64,000 nt of DNA from Mangrovivirga halotolerans (GCF_026241165.1 NZ_JAPFQN010000014.1:17379-81378), one strand, 5' to 3'; positions 42,732-53,383 are shown, counted from the first letter of the stretch. Numbers and translations are program-made. Notes: a model not told the origin generated them from the sequence alone.

Positions 42732-44765
42732 ATGATTTCATTTTTTAGGTTGATACATATCTCCCTTGCGGTAATTTTATTTACAACAAAATCATTTGCA
42801 TCTGATAATAATTTAATATTAGAAGCTGACTCCCCGGAAATTATACACCTAACGGGTGTTTGGCTATTAGAATCACCTGGATATAAACAAGAAGTCATCA
42901 CCATTGAAGATGGTCCGGTTAACAATTCCAAAAGATCATATGGCACTTACCATAAAAACATTTTATTGGAAAGTGATTCTTCACTCGATCTTTCCATTTA
43001 CATTCCACTCATAAGAACATCTTTTGAATTGAAGGTCAATAATGTACTCGTGGCCGAACAAGGAAAAGTATCACAAAACAGAAAATTTTACCATCCGGGT
43101 ATGAAGGTAAAGCCGTATGATATCACATTACACCCCGGAAAGAATACCATTTCCATAACATTCGCTAATTATGCCCATGCTAAGGGCGGATTGATCACCC
43201 CTCCGGTAATAGGTACTCACGATGATGTTTTATGGCATATTAGAAAAAGCGATATAATTCTTACTGCTATTTATGGTAGTATCATTCTCCTTGGTATATT
43301 CTTTATATTATTCTTCATTTCCTGGAAAAAGGACATGGAAATATTATACTTTGGATTATTCGCAATAATGTGGGCTGTGCGTTGCATATCAACTGCATCC
43401 AAGCATATCAGTTTTTTATATAACAATTTTGAATGGGAAACCTTGATTCGCATTGATTATTTTGGCTTTTACTGTAGTATCCTTTTTGGATTTCTATTTT
43501 TTAATAAATTATTTAAAAGCTATTCTATACCTGATTTTTCAAAATTAGTCGTAGCCGGAACCTCTTTAATGGTTATAAGCACCATAGTCACGCCGGTTAA
43601 AGTATTCACTGAAGCTACTGTATTTGTCCATTTCATACTTTCTCCGGTAATTATTTATGTTATCTACCTGTCATATCAATCATATAAAAATAACGATGAC
43701 ATCTCAAAAATAGGACTGGCTGCTGCGATCTCAGCAATGGCAATTTTTGGATTAGAATGGCTATTATTTTTCCAGACTTTTTCAATACCTGATTTTAGTA
43801 TTGATCTGGGTTACCTTCTGATCTTTCTATTAAACGCAAGTACTTTGTCTAGAAGATTTGCGAAAAGGTTTAACCAACTGGAAACCCTGCAAAGGGAAAC
43901 TACTCTTCAAAATATAAAAATTGAAGAACAGCATAATAAGATCCAGGAATCTCATAATACAATCCTGAACCAGAGAGATGAACTTGAGAAAAAGCATAAA
44001 GAAATAACGGCTATAAACAAAAGCCTTGAAGAAAAGGTTTTTGAAAGAACAAAAGAACTAGAAAAAGCAAATAATGAGTTAGATACATTTCTATACAGAG
44101 CATCTCATGACCTGAGAAGACCTCTCACGTCAATCCAGGGATTATGTAGTATCGCACTTGGAAATTTAAGTTCCGAAGAGCTTCATCAGCTACTTAAAAT
44201 GATGAGAGAAACTGCCGGAACAATGGATAACATGCTAAAAAAATTGATCAGTATTAGTGAAATATATCATTATGATGATCAAAAGGATATTGTAAATCTA
44301 AACAACTTGAGGATCGAAATCCTTTCTGAATTCAAATCCAAGTTATCTCTCTCCGGTGTCAAACTAGAATTCGTCCATGATACTGAAGATATTCATATTA
44401 ACAAGAGATTAATTTTTCTCATATTATTTCACCTGATTGATAACAGTATTCAGTACCGTAAAAAAGACATAAATAACTCAGAAAGTAAAATCGAAATCAA
44501 AATAAAACAAGAGTGTAAAAATGTGGTGATTTCAGTTTATGATAATGGTATGGGCATTGAGAAATCTCAGTTGGATAATGTTTGTAAAATGTTTTACAAA
44601 GCAACAGACAGATCGACAGGCAATGGGTTAGGTTTATACCTTTGTAAAGCTGCAATAAATAAATTAGGGGGAGAAATGTCAATTTTAAGCAGAGAACATT
44701 CTTATACTGAGGTTATTTTCAATATTCCTGCAGAACCGGTCAACATTAAGTACCAGCTCAACTAA
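42732..44765 (+). CDS. 7TMR-DISM histidine kinase
   Basis: The 677-residue membrane kinase has a signal peptide (1-23), a periplasmic jelly-roll sensor (~45-165, of the 7TMR-DISM extracellular type that often binds carbohydrates), seven helices (~170-375), a long coiled coil (~380-440), HisKA with His459 (FLYRASHDLRRPLTS) and HATPase (~550-670, LIDNSIQYRKK and GNGLGLYLCKAAINKLGG). No response regulator is adjacent. The convergent kinase at 44776-47994 has a very similar HisKA segment, so the two may share a downstream partner or have arisen by core duplication. The gap between them is 10 bp. Confidence 0.92.
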   Translation: MISFFRLIHISLAVILFTTKSFASDNNLILEADSPEIIHLTGVWLLESPGYKQEVITIEDGPVNNSKRSYGTYHKNILLESDSSLDLSIYIPLIRTSFELKVNNVLVAEQGKVSQNRKFYHPGMKVKPYDITLHPGKNTISITFANYAHAKGGLITPPVIGTHDDVLWHIRKSDIILTAIYGSIILLGIFFILFFISWKKDMEILYFGLFAIMWAVRCISTASKHISFLYNNFEWETLIRIDYFGFYCSILFGFLFFNKLFKSYSIPDFSKLVVAGTSLMVISTIVTPVKVFTEATVFVHFILSPVIIYVIYLSYQSYKNNDDISKIGLAAAISAMAIFGLEWLLFFQTFSIPDFSIDLGYLLIFLLNASTLSRRFAKRFNQLETLQRETTLQNIKIEEQHNKIQESHNTILNQRDELEKKHKEITAINKSLEEKVFERTKELEKANNELDTFLYRASHDLRRPLTSIQGLCSIALGNLSSEELHQLLKMMRETAGTMDNMLKKLISISEIYHYDDQKDIVNLNNLRIEILSEFKSKLSLSGVKLEFVHDTEDIHINKRLIFLILFHLIDNSIQYRKKDINNSESKIEIKIKQECKNVVISVYDNGMGIEKSQLDNVCKMFYKATDRSTGNGLGLYLCKAAINKLGGEMSILSREHSYTEVIFNIPAEPVNIKYQLN

Positions 44766-44775
44766 ATCAACCAAC

Positions 44776-47700
44776 TTATAATTTATCCTTTTTAAGAGAG
44801 ACCTGAAAAATGGTTTTACCTTTTTTAGATTCAACTAGTTTGATTTTACCCCCGAGTCTATCCATCGCTACTTTTGAGATATAAAGGCCTAATCCGGATC
44901 CTTTAGACTTCTCAGATCCTTTATAAAACATATCAAATATTCTGGTAGCAGATTCTTTACCAATACCATCTCCATTATCACTTACCATAAAATTGACGAA
45001 TTCCCCGTTTGGTATTATATCCACATTAACTTCAGATTGTTTTTTTGATTCTTTATATAGTAAGCTATTTGAAAATAAATTAACAAATACTCTTTTGAGT
45101 AACTCCGGATCAGTAGATAGCTGTTTTTTATATTCGTTATTTATCTTGAAGTTAATTGACTCGTTTTTCTTAACATTCACCTCTTTAAAAGCATTTAAAA
45201 TTAGCTTTTCATAATCTGTGTTTTTCAAAGAAGGTTCATTTTCCCGTATGGAAATTATGTCTATAAGTCTCTTCAAAATGATATACATCTCATCAGCAGA
45301 ATTAGCAAGCAAGGCCATATATTTAACTGCTAGCTCTTCCTTAACTTCGAGTTTACCTAAATGACATAAACCCTTTAGTCGTGCTAATGGCCCAAGAAGA
45401 TCATGACTTGCTTTGTACAAAAATGTATCCAGTTCTTTATTCAAAAAGGCAAGTTCTTTGTTTGCTTCTTCCAGGCTGGCTGTCCTTTCCTGCACTTTTA
45501 GTTTAAGTTTCTCATTAAAGTCACTTAATTGAAAGTTCTTATCTTCCAATTGCAGGTTTTTATCATGAATAGTATTATTAGCATCCTTGAGCTGTTCATT
45601 AAGAGTCTCTAGTTCTTCTTTCTTTTCCTCGATTTCATTCTTTTGCTGTTGAATTTCCTTAGTTCTCTCATCAATTCTTTCCTCAAGCTTTCTGTTATAA
45701 CTTCTGAGGCTTGAAATACTGATATTAATAATAAGAACTATAAATAATAGAGCAAATATTCCAGCAAGTAATAAGAACCAGGGTGTTTCATACCAAGGTG
45801 GAAGAATTTTAAAATTGATCGTAACGGGTTCTATAGACTGAGTTCCGTTTACATTAGATGCTTTAAATTCCAGTGAATAATTACCTGGTTTCAAATTACT
45901 GAAAGAAACTATTCTTTGCTTAGAGGTTGGTGACCAGTATTTTTCAACAGGCAGCAACCTATACCGGTAAACCCAATCTGTTTTACCAGTTAAATCAATG
46001 CAGTCAAAATAAAAAGATAAGGTAGTAACATCATTATTAATAACTATTTCATTAACTGAATTGACATAATGATTGACATTATTGTTTAACTCAATATCAA
46101 GATCTCCGTAATTTGCTGTGAGATCATTAACTAATAATTGTGCTGATGATGATCCCAGGATATCAGGTGCCCTATTCAGTAAAGTAACTCCATTATCGGT
46201 TCCTATCCACAAATGATTTTTTGAATATGAAAGAGCATGAGAATACCTCGATATTCCATAAAACCCATCTTTTTCATTATACAAAACAGTTTTTTCTACT
46301 TTCCCTTCCTTATCCAGGTAAAGACATTCCAATCCGTTGTCTGTGCTAAACCAGATCTTTCTGTTTGTTTCAATAAATATATTAAAAGCATTGACCGAAC
46401 TTAAGCTATCTGATTTGTCATACTTGACTAATTTACCATTTCGAATCCTGATAATTCCAGAACCAAGAGTAGCCAACCAATAATCCTGATCTTTACTTTT
46501 GCTGATTTGAGTTACTTTACCTGTTAATGGGATATCAAACTTAAGTGGGCTGATCTTATTATCTTCCAGTTTAAATAGTCCATTGTCAGTAGCTATCAAT
46601 AAGTTATTAAATTCGTCAGAATAAATATCGTTAATGTTTGAGGTACCAAGTCCATCATTTTCATCATAATGCCTGATCACTTTATTATTAAACAACAACA
46701 ATCCACTATTAGTGGCAACCCATACACCTCTTACTGATCTGGACAGGGCGTTTACATTTCCACTGGTATATGGTTTTAAACTATAAGTATCAATAAATCC
46801 ATTTTTATACTTTATCAACCTTCCATCACTCGTACCAAACCATAGAGCGTCGCCTCCGTAACTTACGCTTGTAAACAACTCATTTTCAAGCCATTTTTCC
46901 CCGGTGAGTTCTGAAAGACTCACAGTATCTGATGAAGAAATTCTGTAAGCACCATTACCTAAAGTAGTAACCCAGTGTAAATTTCTTTCTGATACAGGAG
47001 AATAAATTTGAGTAATAATCCCTAGTTTATTTTCATCTACAACCAGGTAAGAAAACTGATCCCCCCTGTAATTAAAAATCCCTGCATTACCTGCAGCCAA
47101 CCATAAAACACCATCCTTATCAAGAAAAAGATCATAGACTTCGTTAGCTGGAAGACCATTTTTGGAATTATACTTTATTATTCCTTTCTCATCTACAGAA
47201 AAAAGGCCTTTGTATGATGAAATCCAAATGTTGTTTTTACTATCCTTAGTTATATCGTTCACTCCTGCCCGATACAGCCCCGGATAACTTTTACTAAAGT
47301 TATTTATTTCTTCATTTTTATAAGTATAAATAACATCATTGGAAACTATAGCCAGTTCATTATTGCTTAATTTTTTAATAAGACTTATTGGTCCACGGGA
47401 TACCTGAATTGCTTGATAAGCACCAATGTCCTCATTTATTAATAATCTACCTTTGGATGTACCTGCAAACAACTGACCGTTGAGGTAATTGAGAAAAGTT
47501 ACTTTTTCATTTTTGTATAATACCGGGATATCAAATTGGAAAACTTTAGTATCCTGGACTAAACTAATTTTACCTTCTGAAATCAGATAAAGACTATCTC
47601 CTGCTCCTGCTACAATATTATCAACCCTTTCTTGAAAAATCGAATCCTGATATTGCTTAACTTTTTCACCATCGATAATTATGGTGCCATTCAAGGTACT

Positions 47701-47994
47701 AACCCAGACTTCACCATTCCCAGAAACTTCAATATCTAAAATAAAATCTGATGGAAGGCCTTTTTCTCTATTAAACTGAATGAATTCTGATCCATTATAG
47801 CGAAAGACACCACTACCTTTAGTGCCGACCCATAGGTATCCATTAATATCTTGAGTTACAGATGAAACGGTAGTTTCATTGTAAGTATTACCTACTCTGA
47901 TCTGACTAAATTCGTATTGAAGATTTTGACCAGCGATACCTCCCCCAGGTATTAAAATGGCCAGTATACAAATTAATTGAATAAAGTATTTCAC
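44776..47994 (-). CDS. two-component-propeller histidine kinase
   Basis: The 1072-residue membrane kinase has a signal peptide (1-22), propeller repeats (~25-640; WVGTKGSGVFRYNG and similar WLATLGSGIIRIRNGK units), a Y_Y_Y-type domain (~655-735, FSNLKPGNYSLEFKASN), one membrane helix (~740-760), a long coiled coil (~765-845), HisKA with His864 (FLYKASHDLLGPLARL) and HATPase ending KGSGLGLYISKVAMDRLGG. It lacks the AraC and receiver domains found in hybrid relatives, so it must signal to a separate regulator. The start is GTG at 47994. Relatives sense extracellular glycans; the ligand here is unknown. Confidence 0.92.
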   Translation of the reverse strand: MKYFIQLICILAILIPGGGIAGQNLQYEFSQIRVGNTYNETTVSSVTQDINGYLWVGTKGSGVFRYNGSEFIQFNREKGLPSDFILDIEVSGNGEVWVSTLNGTIIIDGEKVKQYQDSIFQERVDNIVAGAGDSLYLISEGKISLVQDTKVFQFDIPVLYKNEKVTFLNYLNGQLFAGTSKGRLLINEDIGAYQAIQVSRGPISLIKKLSNNELAIVSNDVIYTYKNEEINNFSKSYPGLYRAGVNDITKDSKNNIWISSYKGLFSVDEKGIIKYNSKNGLPANEVYDLFLDKDGVLWLAAGNAGIFNYRGDQFSYLVVDENKLGIITQIYSPVSERNLHWVTTLGNGAYRISSSDTVSLSELTGEKWLENELFTSVSYGGDALWFGTSDGRLIKYKNGFIDTYSLKPYTSGNVNALSRSVRGVWVATNSGLLLFNNKVIRHYDENDGLGTSNINDIYSDEFNNLLIATDNGLFKLEDNKISPLKFDIPLTGKVTQISKSKDQDYWLATLGSGIIRIRNGKLVKYDKSDSLSSVNAFNIFIETNRKIWFSTDNGLECLYLDKEGKVEKTVLYNEKDGFYGISRYSHALSYSKNHLWIGTDNGVTLLNRAPDILGSSSAQLLVNDLTANYGDLDIELNNNVNHYVNSVNEIVINNDVTTLSFYFDCIDLTGKTDWVYRYRLLPVEKYWSPTSKQRIVSFSNLKPGNYSLEFKASNVNGTQSIEPVTINFKILPPWYETPWFLLLAGIFALLFIVLIINISISSLRSYNRKLEERIDERTKEIQQQKNEIEEKKEELETLNEQLKDANNTIHDKNLQLEDKNFQLSDFNEKLKLKVQERTASLEEANKELAFLNKELDTFLYKASHDLLGPLARLKGLCHLGKLEVKEELAVKYMALLANSADEMYIILKRLIDIISIRENEPSLKNTDYEKLILNAFKEVNVKKNESINFKINNEYKKQLSTDPELLKRVFVNLFSNSLLYKESKKQSEVNVDIIPNGEFVNFMVSDNGDGIGKESATRIFDMFYKGSEKSKGSGLGLYISKVAMDRLGGKIKLVESKKGKTIFQVSLKKDKL

Positions 47995-48158
47995 TTGTTA
48001 TCTATACAGCTGTCCAGAATTGAATTCTAATATACAATAGCATAACGTAGAAATTCAATAAAACTGCAATTTAATATTAAAAAATACAGATGTACTATAC
48101 TACTTTAAAAACTTAACAAGATAATAAGATTTTCTAGAAAACATCCTAAAATTTAGGC

Positions 48159-48365
48159 TTAATTAGCTTTTTTTATCGTATCACTAACTTTTGAGGAGTC
48201 TGGACTCTCACCATCTTTCTGGAAAATCCTTTCTTTAAGTTGAGGTTTACCACCGGGAAATGTGGTTCTTCTGGCAATATCTATACATACTATCCCTATT
48301 ATTAATATAAATATCGCTGAAAAGATCAAAAAATATTTCTTCGATTTAGAATTTTGTTTTGCCAT
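48159..48365 (-). CDS. small single-span membrane protein at the end of the Bat operon
   Basis: The 68-residue product has a basic cytoplasmic N-terminus (KQNSKSKKYF), one membrane helix (~11-27, FLIFSAIFILIIGIVCI) and a short polar periplasmic tail rich in Lys, Asp and Ser. I recognise no family. It lies 4 bp after the 564-residue membrane protein, so it is the last gene of the seven-gene run. Two short palindromes (48130-48141 and 48145-48157) follow, without a T-tract. Confidence 0.62.
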   Translation of the reverse strand: MAKQNSKSKKYFLIFSAIFILIIGIVCIDIARRTTFPGGKPQLKERIFQKDGESPDSSKVSDTIKKAN

Positions 48366-48369
48366 TTAT

Positions 48370-50064
48370 TTAAATCTTTGGTCCTGCCCACATTAATGTT
48401 AATCCAATTAATATAAGACTAATCGATAGCCAGCCGGGATCCTTTTTCTTTGAAATTAAGATTTTATTGTTTTCTAATCCTCTGTTATGAGCCTGAATAG
48501 TTTTACTGGTTTCTATTTTATTATTAATGTATTCAAATTCAGGCCAATCCTGATCATAAATAAAAACACCTGGAAACAATTCTGATTCTTCAGCCGGTTG
48601 TTCCCAACCTTTTTTCTCACCATTCTTATGTATGATCGATAAATAGGGCAAATAGGCCAAATCAGTTCCGCTTGATTTTGCCAGAGCCTTATCACTATGG
48701 TCTATAACAAATAGTTCTTCCTTATGACCGGCACTAATATACGGATAATTGAGAAATTTCGGATATTTCTCATCTTCATAGGATACATTGTTTATGAAAG
48801 CATGCCATATTAAGTCGTAAATATGCTTCTCATTTTTTAGAATTAGGTCGTATGTCTTTTCAAAAGGCATCACGGTCATCCGGCCTGAGCCAGTTATGAA
48901 ATACGGCCAGGTTAATCCTCTCAAATCAGAATCTTTAAAAATAGAATACCCGATTCCAGTTGAGGTTAAACCTCTCAAATCGGACTTTTCAATTTGTGCT
49001 TGTTTATTTCCTGCTGTTAATTCAAAAGGATTTCTTTCTCCTTCCTGCCAAAAAGCAGAAATATCACCGCCAAGATAATTTAAAGGGATATTTATACCTC
49101 TTTTATTATCACCGGTAATTATCAGTCCCTTACCCTTTTTTAGCACTTTATCAGTAAGCATTGACCACTGGTAAGAATTAAATGCATCGGAGGAAATTAT
49201 AAACAGATCAAATTGATCAAGCCATTCTGAATTAAACAGGTAAGGATCAATACTCCCTACCTTTTTATTAATATATCTATCTTTAGAGATTTCTGTCCGA
49301 TAAAAGTATTCAAATCCTTCATCTTCAAGCCATCTGAGTAATGTGTTAAACTCACTGTTAGGATGCCTGGTGAATAATGCGATTTTTGAGAGTGTGGCAG
49401 GTTTAACTAATAACGAAACTTTTGACTCCCTCTTCATTACTTCCTTGTCATATAGCTTAATTAATAGAACTACCGGACCGGGTGACGAGAATTTATGTAC
49501 AATATGAAGTTCAGAGTCTTGAGGAGTTATTCTCCTGTTATAAATTAATTTCTCATCGTAATTAACAACAATGCTGTCATAATTTTCATAAAAAGAATCA
49601 TTCAACTGGATAGTCCATTCTTTATTCTGAACAGGATAAAAGTCCGTAACAAATGGTGGCTCTAAATCAGCATTTTTGATAAATTTTACGGGAAACGATC
49701 CATATAAAAATGATTTTAATTTATATTGGTTTTCCCAGGGAGTTAAAACTTTGATATTATATTTAATATTTTCTTCAGAATTTTGATCGTTAGAAACTGA
49801 ATCTTCAAAAACCACTTTTACATCAGAATCATAAATACTTACAGAGTCTGGTAAGCTACCTCCGGAACCGACCAGATACAAGTTAATGGGATTAGACTCT
49901 TCTACAGATTTAATCGGATAAAATATAAATAAGATACCTGAAGCAAGGACCAGAACACCTATTACCTGGATGACCATACTTATTTTAGGTGATTTAATTA
50001 CAAGGATCAATGAAATGATCATCATTAATACAATCAGGCTAATATTTATCCAATAATGCATCAT
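48370..50064 (-). CDS. membrane protein with GATase-like domain (Bat locus)
   Basis: The 564-residue protein has two N-terminal helices (~5-25, ~29-50) and one C-terminal helix (~543-562). The large extracytoplasmic part has a beta-sandwich (~60-220) and a glutamine-amidotransferase-like fold (~225-400: KIALFTRHPNSEFNTLLRWL, then FDLFIISSDAFNSYQW and GLIITGD). No catalytic Cys is evident, so it is probably a binding domain. Similar membrane GATase-like proteins occur beside BatA genes in Bacteroidota. The start overlaps the stop of the upstream gene (ATGA), showing translational coupling. Its function is unknown. Confidence 0.77.
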   Translation of the reverse strand: MMHYWINISLIVLMMIISLILVIKSPKISMVIQVIGVLVLASGILFIFYPIKSVEESNPINLYLVGSGGSLPDSVSIYDSDVKVVFEDSVSNDQNSEENIKYNIKVLTPWENQYKLKSFLYGSFPVKFIKNADLEPPFVTDFYPVQNKEWTIQLNDSFYENYDSIVVNYDEKLIYNRRITPQDSELHIVHKFSSPGPVVLLIKLYDKEVMKRESKVSLLVKPATLSKIALFTRHPNSEFNTLLRWLEDEGFEYFYRTEISKDRYINKKVGSIDPYLFNSEWLDQFDLFIISSDAFNSYQWSMLTDKVLKKGKGLIITGDNKRGINIPLNYLGGDISAFWQEGERNPFELTAGNKQAQIEKSDLRGLTSTGIGYSIFKDSDLRGLTWPYFITGSGRMTVMPFEKTYDLILKNEKHIYDLIWHAFINNVSYEDEKYPKFLNYPYISAGHKEELFVIDHSDKALAKSSGTDLAYLPYLSIIHKNGEKKGWEQPAEESELFPGVFIYDQDWPEFEYINNKIETSKTIQAHNRGLENNKILISKKKDPGWLSISLILIGLTLMWAGPKI

Positions 50065-52232
50065 TGACTTTTCATTGTTTTAAACCAATAAACAAGACTA
50101 TCTAGTTTTGTTTTATCCTGCCCAGGATTTAAATCAAGTTCAATAAAAGTTAAATTGATCGCATTTAATAGTTGTGACTTTTCAGTAGATGTCATTTCCT
50201 TTCTTTCATTTAATCTCTTAAGAGACGATAAAGGCTTGATCAATCCGGCATTATTATTTTCAACAATTTGCTCTGAAAAATAATTACCAATAATTCTAAT
50301 ATCATCCTCTTTAAAATCACTTTCCATGCCAGCAAGAAATCTTTTAATGTTTAATAAAGATTGGTATAAAATCAATTTTTCTTCATTGCGATCATATCTC
50401 AATCTTTTATCTCCAATTTCATTTAATTCTCCTTTATATCTTCTTTCAGAAACATTAATAGGCGGAGGTTCAAAACCAACTCTTTCCACATAAATACGTG
50501 ATCTTTGCTGAATTTCTTTAATAAACAAAAGAGCGCTTTCTTCATATGGCAATGCTTTGGCAGGTTTGTTTAACCTTAAATTAAGCTCTGCCTGCCACAT
50601 TTCATTTAATGCTGCTCTGAGTAATGACTTAATTGACTTATCGAAGAAAGTAGCTTCAGCCTGAACATCATGGGTATGAACAAAATCATCAAGTCCAATT
50701 AATTCTTGTTTACCAGCTGGTGCTTCAGATGCCTCTTCTTCATGATGTTCATGATCTTCGTGATCTTCACCAGCATGAGAAGCATCATCGGCTTCGGAAG
50801 CTCCTTCCGGAACAGAAATTCCCAGGCCACCTGTCTCAAATTCTTCCCCCATAAACTTACTGTAGCGTATTCTCAAGAGTTTCTGTTCATAACCAAGTTC
50901 ATTACTTCTTTGTCTGAATTTTTCTGGTGAAATACTACTTCTATCATTAATAAGCTTTTTAGTATCGATGATTATTTGTCTTTGTGATCGGAAATACTCG
51001 GGCATAATATCCACTGCCATTCCACCTGAAAATGTATTCTTTTCAGCATCCTTATCAAGGTATCGAATAAAACGGGTTTGGCTCTTTTTGATATTAGGAT
51101 TTGGTGATTTATTATCGGTAGCTTCAAAATGAAAATATATTTCGTCGCCTGGCTCTAGTGATAAAGAACTTACTGATAGTTTTGACCCAAAAACATTATT
51201 TCCCTGATTGGAAAGATCGAAAGTTTCATCGCGAAATTTAACACTTTCACCTGATCCCCTGCTCACTGTCGCAATCAGTTTTGTATCGACAAGGCCATAA
51301 TCATCCACGATTCTTGCTTTGATCTCAAATTCATCATTTTTATTAAAATCTCTTACCTGATATTCCTCTTCAGGAATTAAATAAGAGATTTGGGGATATT
51401 CATCGGGAATAATATTTATTGAGAAATTAGTTACAGAAATGTATTGTTCTTTTTCTGAGATTCCAATCTCCATTACCTTGTCTTTTAATGTACCGCTTCT
51501 CCAAAAATACTCACCGGGTTTATTTTCATTTAATGCAACAGTATCATTAAGGTTATTGATTAATACTATTTTTCTGTCAGGTTTTGATCTTATTTTCAAT
51601 ACCATAGATGATCCCTCAGGAACTGATACCGACTCCAGGTCTTTATAATAAGAAGACAGTCCTGTATATGATGGAGGTATAATTCGCAAATTAGCTTCAT
51701 CAATATCAAATGAAATTTTTAATTGCTCATTGATATCAGGAAGAGTATCACTGGTTACCAGATCATTCTTCATGGAAAGAATACTTTCATTTTGCTGGTT
51801 AGCTTCCTGGGAGAGAAACCATGCTATAACTGTGAATAAGGCAAAAAGAAATGTATTAAAAAGATTTATAGGAGGCTTTAATTTCTTTAGAGCCACATGA
51901 AAATCTGTTTTTATTCTTTCTAACTGAATTCTTTCAATAACTGAAAGGTCTTCTTTGAGAATAAGGGAAGCGCTCGATTGAAGTCTATCATAATTTTTAT
52001 TCAGGTAATCAACTACATCCTGATTGTCCAACGAAAAAAACTGAAAGGCCATTAAAAAACCGCCTAGAGTGATAACAAATAATCCATATGCCCAATAGTA
52101 GACATCCTCATAGCCCTCCCCTAATAGAATTAATATCAATGAAAGGCCAAAAGAGTAAAAAATGGATTGTAAAAGTATTTTCACTTTCCATTTAATCAAA
52201 AACCAATTTATTTTGCCTTTGATCTCCTTCAT
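50061..52232 (-). CDS. DUF4175-like membrane protein with His/acidic loop
   Basis: The 723-residue protein has two N-terminal helices (~20-65) and another near ~120-140, then a long extracytoplasmic region with beta-rich and helical parts. The wording (ARIVDDYGLVDTKLIATVS, then QRQIIIDTKKLINDR) resembles DUF4175-type proteins linked to MoxR/BatA loci. Residues ~478-509 form a loop very rich in His, Asp, Glu and Ala (HAGEDHEDHEHHEEE), which looks able to bind metal ions. The gene is coupled to both neighbours, by 1-nt (TAATG) and 4-nt overlaps. Its biochemical role is unknown. Confidence 0.8.
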   Translation of the reverse strand: MKEIKGKINWFLIKWKVKILLQSIFYSFGLSLILILLGEGYEDVYYWAYGLFVITLGGFLMAFQFFSLDNQDVVDYLNKNYDRLQSSASLILKEDLSVIERIQLERIKTDFHVALKKLKPPINLFNTFLFALFTVIAWFLSQEANQQNESILSMKNDLVTSDTLPDINEQLKISFDIDEANLRIIPPSYTGLSSYYKDLESVSVPEGSSMVLKIRSKPDRKIVLINNLNDTVALNENKPGEYFWRSGTLKDKVMEIGISEKEQYISVTNFSINIIPDEYPQISYLIPEEEYQVRDFNKNDEFEIKARIVDDYGLVDTKLIATVSRGSGESVKFRDETFDLSNQGNNVFGSKLSVSSLSLEPGDEIYFHFEATDNKSPNPNIKKSQTRFIRYLDKDAEKNTFSGGMAVDIMPEYFRSQRQIIIDTKKLINDRSSISPEKFRQRSNELGYEQKLLRIRYSKFMGEEFETGGLGISVPEGASEADDASHAGEDHEDHEHHEEEASEAPAGKQELIGLDDFVHTHDVQAEATFFDKSIKSLLRAALNEMWQAELNLRLNKPAKALPYEESALLFIKEIQQRSRIYVERVGFEPPPINVSERRYKGELNEIGDKRLRYDRNEEKLILYQSLLNIKRFLAGMESDFKEDDIRIIGNYFSEQIVENNNAGLIKPLSSLKRLNERKEMTSTEKSQLLNAINLTFIELDLNPGQDKTKLDSLVYWFKTMKSQ

Positions 52233-53383
52233 TACAAACCAACCTTTTTAGCGTAAAACCTTTCGAAGATCAAAATAATCAGAAATGCTGTCAGTAACCA
52301 GGGCTTGAATTTCCTGCTGTAGTTTGATTCAATTATTCTACTGCCTTTTCTTAATTTATTATCTGCACGGCCAAATTTATACATATCAATTTTTTTTCGC
52401 TCTGTAATTGTATCAGGCCGTAAGACAGGTAGACTAACATAATAAGGGAATAATAACCCTCTTTCAGTTTCAAGACCGTCGGGATCAAAATATAAATCAA
52501 AAGTGTTCATCCCTGTCTTTATCACACTATAATCAGTTCCTTTTTTTAATAAAACCAATGTTTGATTAGATGAATGAAGGGAAAGGTGATTACTATAAAA
52601 AACCAGGTCAGCAACCTTTTCATTAGCAATTTCTAAAAACTTGACCCCGGTAATTTTAGATATTGCACGTATTGAATTTTTTATCTCATTATCCAGATTA
52701 AAAGAAGAATCAATGTTAATGACATAAAGTAAAGTATCTATTGATATATCATCTGTTATTTCAAAATAAATAGAATCTCGATCTAAATCGTATTCATAAA
52801 CCCATTTCCCTTTAATGCTGTCTTTAGCAGCTGAAATTATATCATACTTTTGAGTATGAAAGGCATCTACAAAAGGATTAGCTAAAAATGAATTATACTC
52901 AAGAAGGATATTACTACGGGCGATATCCTTTTTTTTCCAATCAGCAAGAAAGATCACACTTTCGGGCAAAGTATCCGAATTATTCCATCTGATCATTTTT
53001 TTCATTAAGTGATCCTTTAGATTTTGTTCTCTAATGACAAGCTTCTTTTTTACAGAATCAGAAGGATTTTTCTTTAACCATTCAGCTACACCTAAAGAAT
53101 CTCCGACAATCCATTCTGCTGGTTTGAAATTAACCTTTTTAATACCTCTTACTGCTGGATCTAAAAAATAGAATACTAAAAGGAGTATCAGTACCATTCT
53201 TAGTAGCATCAGAATTACTTCATGAAGCTTAATTGATCTTGCCTTCTGTACTTCTTTACCTTCTAAAAACTTTAGGGAACCGATTTTTAAAATTTTTCCC
53301 TGCCTTCTGTTAACCAGGTGAATGATCAAAGGGATAATTAGTGCAGAAAAAGCCAGTCCATATGGAAGCCAATCAATTTTCAT
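52232..53383 (-). CDS. BatA-domain membrane protein, short form
   Basis: The 383-residue protein has an N-terminal BatA domain (1-80: helix ~5-22, LVNRRQGKILKIGSLKFLEG, then helix ~58-75 with LLRMVLILLLVFYFLDPAVRG) and a C-terminal helix (~358-375). The part between is extracytoplasmic and shows no vWA domain with a MIDAS metal site that I can recognise, although many BatA proteins carry one. It lies between the DUF58 gene (4-nt overlap) and the DUF4175-like gene (1-nt overlap). It is likely a membrane partner of the MoxR/DUF58 pair. Confidence 0.83.
   Translation of the reverse strand: MKIDWLPYGLAFSALIIPLIIHLVNRRQGKILKIGSLKFLEGKEVQKARSIKLHEVILMLLRMVLILLLVFYFLDPAVRGIKKVNFKPAEWIVGDSLGVAEWLKKNPSDSVKKKLVIREQNLKDHLMKKMIRWNNSDTLPESVIFLADWKKKDIARSNILLEYNSFLANPFVDAFHTQKYDIISAAKDSIKGKWVYEYDLDRDSIYFEITDDISIDTLLYVINIDSSFNLDNEIKNSIRAISKITGVKFLEIANEKVADLVFYSNHLSLHSSNQTLVLLKKGTDYSVIKTGMNTFDLYFDPDGLETERGLLFPYYVSLPVLRPDTITERKKIDMYKFGRADNKLRKGSRIIESNYSRKFKPWLLTAFLIILIFERFYAKKVGL

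Noticed and set aside
48130..48157. Two palindromes after the Bat operon (TTTTCTAGAAAA and CCTAAA-A-TTTAGG) as a terminator
   Set aside because: Neither is GC-rich nor followed by a T-tract, and such AT-rich palindromes are frequent by chance.
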